A stretch of 64,000 nucleotides of DNA from Acinetobacter sp. Ac_5812 (lineage in GTDB: Bacteria > Pseudomonadota > Gammaproteobacteria > Pseudomonadales > Moraxellaceae), in assembly GCF_013072695.1 (NCBI RefSeq), contig NZ_LXUK01000001.1, positions 186,001 to 250,000 on the forward strand, written 5' to 3'. Each line of letters begins with the position of its first letter. Positions within the stretch are counted from its first letter, which is position 1. Both the position numbers and the translations under genes were made by a program. Shown here in pieces: positions 60,770 to 64,000 of this stretch. Below the pieces are notes generated by a model that did not search any database, was not told the origin of the DNA, and saw only the letters and a program-made list of their open reading frames with translations.

Positions 60770-61471
60770 TCAAAAATCAATACGTATATCTAAACAGCAA
60801 TGCCTTATGCGGTAAGGATCGCCTGACCTATGATGAGTGTGTTGTGAATAAAAAATTGAACTCGTATCTTCATCAAACTTTGACTCAAAATTTACTAATC
60901 TATTATTTGGATCTTTTGCCAGTTCTTTTAGATGAGCATCCCAGCTTCGCATCACGTCTTTAACTGTGTATTGTGTCTTGTTCAAATAAATTAGTACGCC
61001 ACCACTTTCAAATTTTCCGCCACTTGAGTAATCATTTATTAACTGGTACAACCCTTTTTGATGGTATTTATTCCCATCGTACAATTTAGCTTCACCGATC
61101 CATTTAAATTTTTTTGATTGATTCTGCACCAAGATATCAACATGGCCTTTATTATTGGGATCATGTGAAGAGACAAAGCCTTTTGCGTCAAGATGATCTA
61201 CAACCCTGCAAGAGATATCATCTTCTAACTTTTTTTGTAATAAAATTAGATGTTTCTTTAACTCATCAACATCCTTAATATTTTTTTCAGCAGATTCACA
61301 CAAATCTTTAAAAGTACTAACTACAGAATTTTTATTAAGACTGGAATAGATACGTTCAGCAGCCTCATTCAAAACTTCTTCGAGTAACTCTAGAAATTCA
61401 TCATACTTTTTTACATTTCGAATCTTATATAACCGCAACACCAAAGGATCTTTCATACTAATACGTGTCAT
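60770..61471 (-). CDS. predicted PD-(D/E)xK nuclease-fold protein of an unknown three-gene operon
   Basis: 233 residues, family not recognised. The C-terminal half has a nuclease-superfamily signature: GHVDILV (Asp112), WIGEAKLY (Glu127-x-Lys129) and then YQLINDY (Gln143), in the order and spacing of Mrr/Holliday-type PD-(D/E)xK domains. A Glu near 83 may complete the site. The N-terminal 90 residues are helical and charged. The gene overlaps the preceding gene by 14 bases (an ATG at 61456 without overlap is also possible). It is third in the operon, so it is probably the effector of a restriction or defence module next to hsdMSR. No homologue is known to me. Confidence 0.7.
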   Translation of the reverse strand: MTRISMKDPLVLRLYKIRNVKKYDEFLELLEEVLNEAAERIYSSLNKNSVVSTFKDLCESAEKNIKDVDELKKHLILLQKKLEDDISCRVVDHLDAKGFVSSHDPNNKGHVDILVQNQSKKFKWIGEAKLYDGNKYHQKGLYQLINDYSSGGKFESGGVLIYLNKTQYTVKDVMRSWDAHLKELAKDPNNRLVNFESKFDEDTSSIFYSQHTHHRSGDPYRIRHCCLDIRIDF

Positions 61472-61901
61472 TTTTATGATCCAAAAAATTCTGTGTTACG
61501 CCAAAAAAAGATATGACCTCATCATAAAACTGTTCTTCAGTTAAATCCTCACCGGTAAAGGGATGTGAAAAAATATTTGACTCAATCATATTGTTTACTT
61601 TATCAAATCTTACTGGGACATATCTTGCTTCTACTTCTCTCCATGCAGAGAAACCTTGTTCAAGAATATCAATATCCTCTCTTGTCAAATAAAAAACACT
61701 CGAAACAAAATCTTCATCACTAACACTATGGTCAACTTTTTCACGTAACTCATCAAAGCTAAAAGTGACCTCAAGATCTCTTCCAGCAATGATTAAATAA
61801 TCCAATATTAAAAGACAGCTTAACTTTATATCGGAATATTCAGAAAACTTCCGACTCCTAATCATTTGATGAAAATAGCTATCTCTTAATGAAGAATTCA
61901 T
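61458..61901 (-). CDS. unknown middle protein of the three-gene operon
   Basis: 147 residues, not recognised. It looks mostly helical. The segment VTFSFDELREKVDHSVSDEDFVSSVFYLTREDIDILEQ has the spacing of a winged-helix-like fold. Cysteine is almost absent and no catalytic motif is visible, so it may be a small adaptor or DNA-binding subunit. Its start overlaps the stop of the first gene by four bases (ATGA) and its end overlaps the third gene, so the three are made together. Confidence 0.65.
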   Translation of the reverse strand: MNSSLRDSYFHQMIRSRKFSEYSDIKLSCLLILDYLIIAGRDLEVTFSFDELREKVDHSVSDEDFVSSVFYLTREDIDILEQGFSAWREVEARYVPVRFDKVNNMIESNIFSHPFTGEDLTEEQFYDEVISFFGVTQNFLDHKNDTY

Positions 61902-62998
61902 ACGATAGTTCTATTTGCTAAAATCTTATCGATAATGAAAACATAATCATCATAAGATTTGATATCAAAAATATGTGCTTCATATAAATTCTTCGTTCCT
62001 GATATAGCTTTATTAAAATAACGATAGTGCACACCTGTGTAAACTTGAGGCCATGTATTGGTAATTCGTTCGAAACGCTTACTTATTCGATATGGACGAA
62101 TTTTACCACCCAAGGCTTCTTCAGCTGCTTTACCTCTAAGATGGTATTCAGCTTTACGAATATCACGAGCTCGATCTCTCAAAGTCTCATGATGATTATT
62201 TTTTGAGGTAGAAAATGATGCTTTTGTAACCTCCCCTTCCTCATTATCATAAAAGTTTTGGAGGGTAGTATAAAGATTTATAAACTGGGCCTTGTCTGGA
62301 ATACGACAATTGGTGACGCCAACTTTTCGAAACGCTTTATTAACACTTACTTTTAAATTATTAAAAAACTTATCAACAGCATTTGCTAAGATAATACTAC
62401 CTAGGTCCAATTGTAAAACTAAACGTTTGTTTTTTAAGTCAAGAGCTACGGCATCAAAACAAGTAATTTGTACAGGGCGGTAGCCTATTATCCTATTATA
62501 TTTGGATAAAACTTCCTCAGAAAAATGACCTAAGTCACTTTCAGTTAACTCCTTCCGTTCAGAGACTTCACGGACTATTTTAAAGTTATGGAGAATTAAG
62601 TCCTCTGCAATTTGGTGACAAGAATCTGCTATGTATTCTGTTCCCTCAAAAGACGTACTATCACTATAAACTTTAATAAAAGCATTAATAAATTCTTGAA
62701 GCTTATCTTCAGTAAGATGGTCAAATACCATAATTAATTTATTATCATAACGAATATGATTTTCTAAAAGTGCTGATAATTTTTCTTCTATTTGTGAAGC
62801 TTTTGCATCACTACATCTGACGGCTTCACCAATAAGTGATCCCCATCTATGAGCTACATCAACTCCTGCCTTTTCAAATATATCTTCAACAATATCAAGA
62901 TCTATTCGTCGCTCCTCACAAAATTTAATTTTATCCACTAAATTCTTACGTGGGTGCTCATTGTTTTCATCTATTTTAATAGCTACTTGTGCTGTCAT
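61898..62998 (-). CDS. unknown first protein of the three-gene operon
   Basis: 366 residues, not recognised. No ATPase, nuclease, methylase or membrane motif is visible. The N-terminal 165 residues are helical and charged. The middle CFDAVALDLKNKRLVLQLDLG is a beta hairpin, and about 250-310 is basic and Arg/Lys-rich (TLRDRARDIRKAEYHLRGKAAEE), a candidate nucleic-acid contact. The C-terminus returns to aromatic beta strands. It starts the operon, with 148 AT-rich bases before it and no clear ribosome site. It could be the sensor or target-recognition subunit of the module; this is inference from position only. Confidence 0.65.
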   Translation of the reverse strand: MTAQVAIKIDENNEHPRKNLVDKIKFCEERRIDLDIVEDIFEKAGVDVAHRWGSLIGEAVRCSDAKASQIEEKLSALLENHIRYDNKLIMVFDHLTEDKLQEFINAFIKVYSDSTSFEGTEYIADSCHQIAEDLILHNFKIVREVSERKELTESDLGHFSEEVLSKYNRIIGYRPVQITCFDAVALDLKNKRLVLQLDLGSIILANAVDKFFNNLKVSVNKAFRKVGVTNCRIPDKAQFINLYTTLQNFYDNEEGEVTKASFSTSKNNHHETLRDRARDIRKAEYHLRGKAAEEALGGKIRPYRISKRFERITNTWPQVYTGVHYRYFNKAISGTKNLYEAHIFDIKSYDDYVFIIDKILANRTIV

Positions 62999-63146
62999 TT
63001 TTCAACTTTTTTAAATATAACTTTTGTTAAATTAATACACTTTAATAAAAAAAAATAGTTTAATTCGACTAAATGCTATTTCTGAAAAAATATACTGTCT
63101 CTAAAATTATAGACTTACTTTAGAGACAGTTCAAAAGCTCCCACTA

Positions 63147-63380
63147 TTATTCTTTTCGGCTTTCCAGCTTAATCTCAATCCACTGATGAATTTCCCAAGC
63201 TGACCAACCAATACGCATTTCAGTCAACCGTATAGGCTGGGGAAAAGTAGGATCATAATACTTTGATTTCTTATTAATCATTTCATAGATTTTTGATTTG
63301 CTCAGAGCAGTAAATTCAACCACATGCTTGATGTTAATGATTTGGTTCATCTGAAAAGTTTGACCTGTGAACGCGTTCAT
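63147..63380 (-). CDS. AlpA-family (MerR-like HTH) element regulator
   Basis: 77 residues. The AlpA-type winged helix is clear: INIKHVVEFTALSKSKIYEMI, then PQPIRLTEMRIGWSAWEIHQWIE. These proteins activate integrase or excision functions in P4-like satellites and islands. AGGAG nine bases upstream supports ATG 63380; an internal ATG at 63350 gives the core domain only. It sits between the three-gene operon and the gp3-like gene on the same strand and may control the excision or transfer state of the element. Confidence 0.9.
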   Translation of the reverse strand: MNAFTGQTFQMNQIINIKHVVEFTALSKSKIYEMINKKSKYYDPTFPQPIRLTEMRIGWSAWEIHQWIEIKLESRKE

Positions 63381-63456
63381 GATGTTTTTCTCCTGATCAA
63401 TGAAGCGAGCGCTTTTCGCTCAAACAATAGGACAATTTCGTAAAAAATTACTTTTG

Positions 63457-64000
63457 CTAGTTCAAAGCCTGAACAGACTGCTGCAAATCTCTTTGTATAT
63501 CCTGAACATGATTCAAGTTATAAGTCTGCTGAGATTGTTCGGTTGTTGCTTCATTCGTATAGAATTCATCAACAATATCAATCCCTTCATCATCTCCTAA
63601 CTCAAAACTGGCATTCCCATAACCCTGCCGCGCGACATGATCTAAAGCCTCCTGATAAAACCCTGCTGCCTTGCTCTGTTCATCGATTTGCTTGGCTGAA
63701 GTAATTGCTTCTTGCAAGTTGATTCCATCACGTAAAGTTAAGTCCACGTAGTAGATCGGAGTGCGATAGCTTTGTGTGGTGCTTTTCCCTCTCAGGGTCA
63801 ATTGCAGAGGCAAACATGAAAGTAGATCACCTGAAGCTGCATGGTAATAACGAAGTCGTGCCGCCAAAGTACGAATACTATTAAAACCTGTAGTTCTAAA
63901 AACAAATGTTCCAAATTCATCTGACGCATCGAGATTCACATAGAGCCGTCCATAAGGTTTACATAAGCCTCCTTGTGCCAGTGGACATAAATCAGGTGAT
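63457..64000 (-). CDS. gp3-like 'hydrolase or metal-binding protein' of mobile elements (5' end beyond window)
   Basis: The frame stays open to the window edge, giving 180 residues without a start; the GTG at 63939 is internal. Cysteines occur in the sequence LCPLAQGGLCKPYGRLY at the edge, followed by DELGTF-type text as DEFGTFVFRTTGFNSIRTLAARLRYY and KSTTQSYRTPIYYVDL. I recall this pattern in the PF18897-like 'hydrolase or metal-binding protein' genes of ICEs and islands. The C-terminal tail is Gln-rich. Function in the element is not established. Downstream gene is the AlpA-type regulator. Confidence 0.8.
   Translation of the reverse strand, partial: SPDLCPLAQGGLCKPYGRLYVNLDASDEFGTFVFRTTGFNSIRTLAARLRYYHAASGDLLSCLPLQLTLRGKSTTQSYRTPIYYVDLTLRDGINLQEAITSAKQIDEQSKAAGFYQEALDHVARQGYGNASFELGDDEGIDIVDEFYTNEATTEQSQQTYNLNHVQDIQRDLQQSVQALN

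Larger units (their letters stand above)
51064..64000. mobile_element. integrative element in tRNA-Ser (left part; right end outside the window)
   Basis: The element begins at the 3' end of tRNA-Ser(GGA) and carries a P4-type integrase facing away from the tRNA. Next come an operator-controlled small gene, a type I restriction-modification operon, a three-gene operon of unknown function, an AlpA-type regulator and a gp3-like hydrolase/metal-binding gene. The central part is clearly AT-richer than the chromosome to the left. I found no second copy of the tRNA 3' end by eye before 64000, so the right attachment site lies beyond the window. It could be a genomic island, an integrative conjugative element or a satellite. 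Confidence 0.85.

Noticed and set aside
51064..64000. CRISPR array or cas genes in the element
   Set aside because: No regularly spaced repeats and no cas-like products were seen.

Overview
The window is a chromosomal segment of an Acinetobacter-like gammaproteobacterium. The strongest clue is a 295-residue short-chain reductase at 8272-9159 that I recognise as Acr1, the long-chain acyl-CoA reductase of Acinetobacter. Other support is the scattered histidine genes (hisB-hisH, hisA, hisF apart from one another), the overall AT-richness and the neighbourhood of core genes (tex, ompR-envZ, ettA, metY, thrB, kup, aqpZ). I cannot name the species.

Left part (1-4.8 kb): the start of a heavy-metal RND efflux operon on the minus strand, czcI-czcC-czcB-czcA, with czcA cut by the window edge, then a lipoprotein and a Sel1-repeat protein. 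4.8-19 kb: ettA, metY, acr1, an extended SDR facing a MerR regulator, two organic-acid transporters (MHS-type MFS and CitMHS), an HD-domain protein, a LysR regulator facing an SDR, and azlC-azlD with an AraC regulator. 19-30 kb: tex, ompR-envZ, a CoA-transferase/hydrolase, several unrecognised envelope proteins and two identical tRNA-Phe genes. 30-44.5 kb: hisB-hisH, hisA and hisF interleaved with a DUF805 protein, an RNase D-like exonuclease, a SulP transporter with a suggestive leader, an XRE regulator facing an EamA exporter, a sulfur-scavenging cluster (two SfnB/DszC-like flavoproteins facing an FMN-dependent monooxygenase), and a thrB operon. 44.5-51 kb: a histidine-box membrane hydroxylase facing an AraC regulator, aqpZ, a periplasmic nuclease and kup.

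From 51 kb to the right edge lies an integrated element. A tRNA-Ser(GGA) gene is followed at once by a P4-type integrase with 11-bp repeats at its promoter. Next come a small gene with a ribbon-helix-helix-like N-terminus behind a strong palindromic operator, a type I restriction-modification operon (hsdM-hsdS-hsdR, minus strand), a tightly coupled three-gene operon of unknown function whose last product carries a PD-(D/E)xK nuclease signature, an AlpA-type regulator, and a gp3-like 'hydrolase or metal-binding' gene cut by the edge. The right end of the element is outside the window.

The items I consider most worth follow-up are: the three-gene operon beside hsdMSR (60770-62998); a duplicated AraC-type operator that flanks the hydroxylase gene and may drive a small structured RNA (44494-44669); and mutually exclusive hairpins in the sulP leader that end on its ribosome binding site (34045-34131). 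All calls come from reading the sequence; no database search was run.
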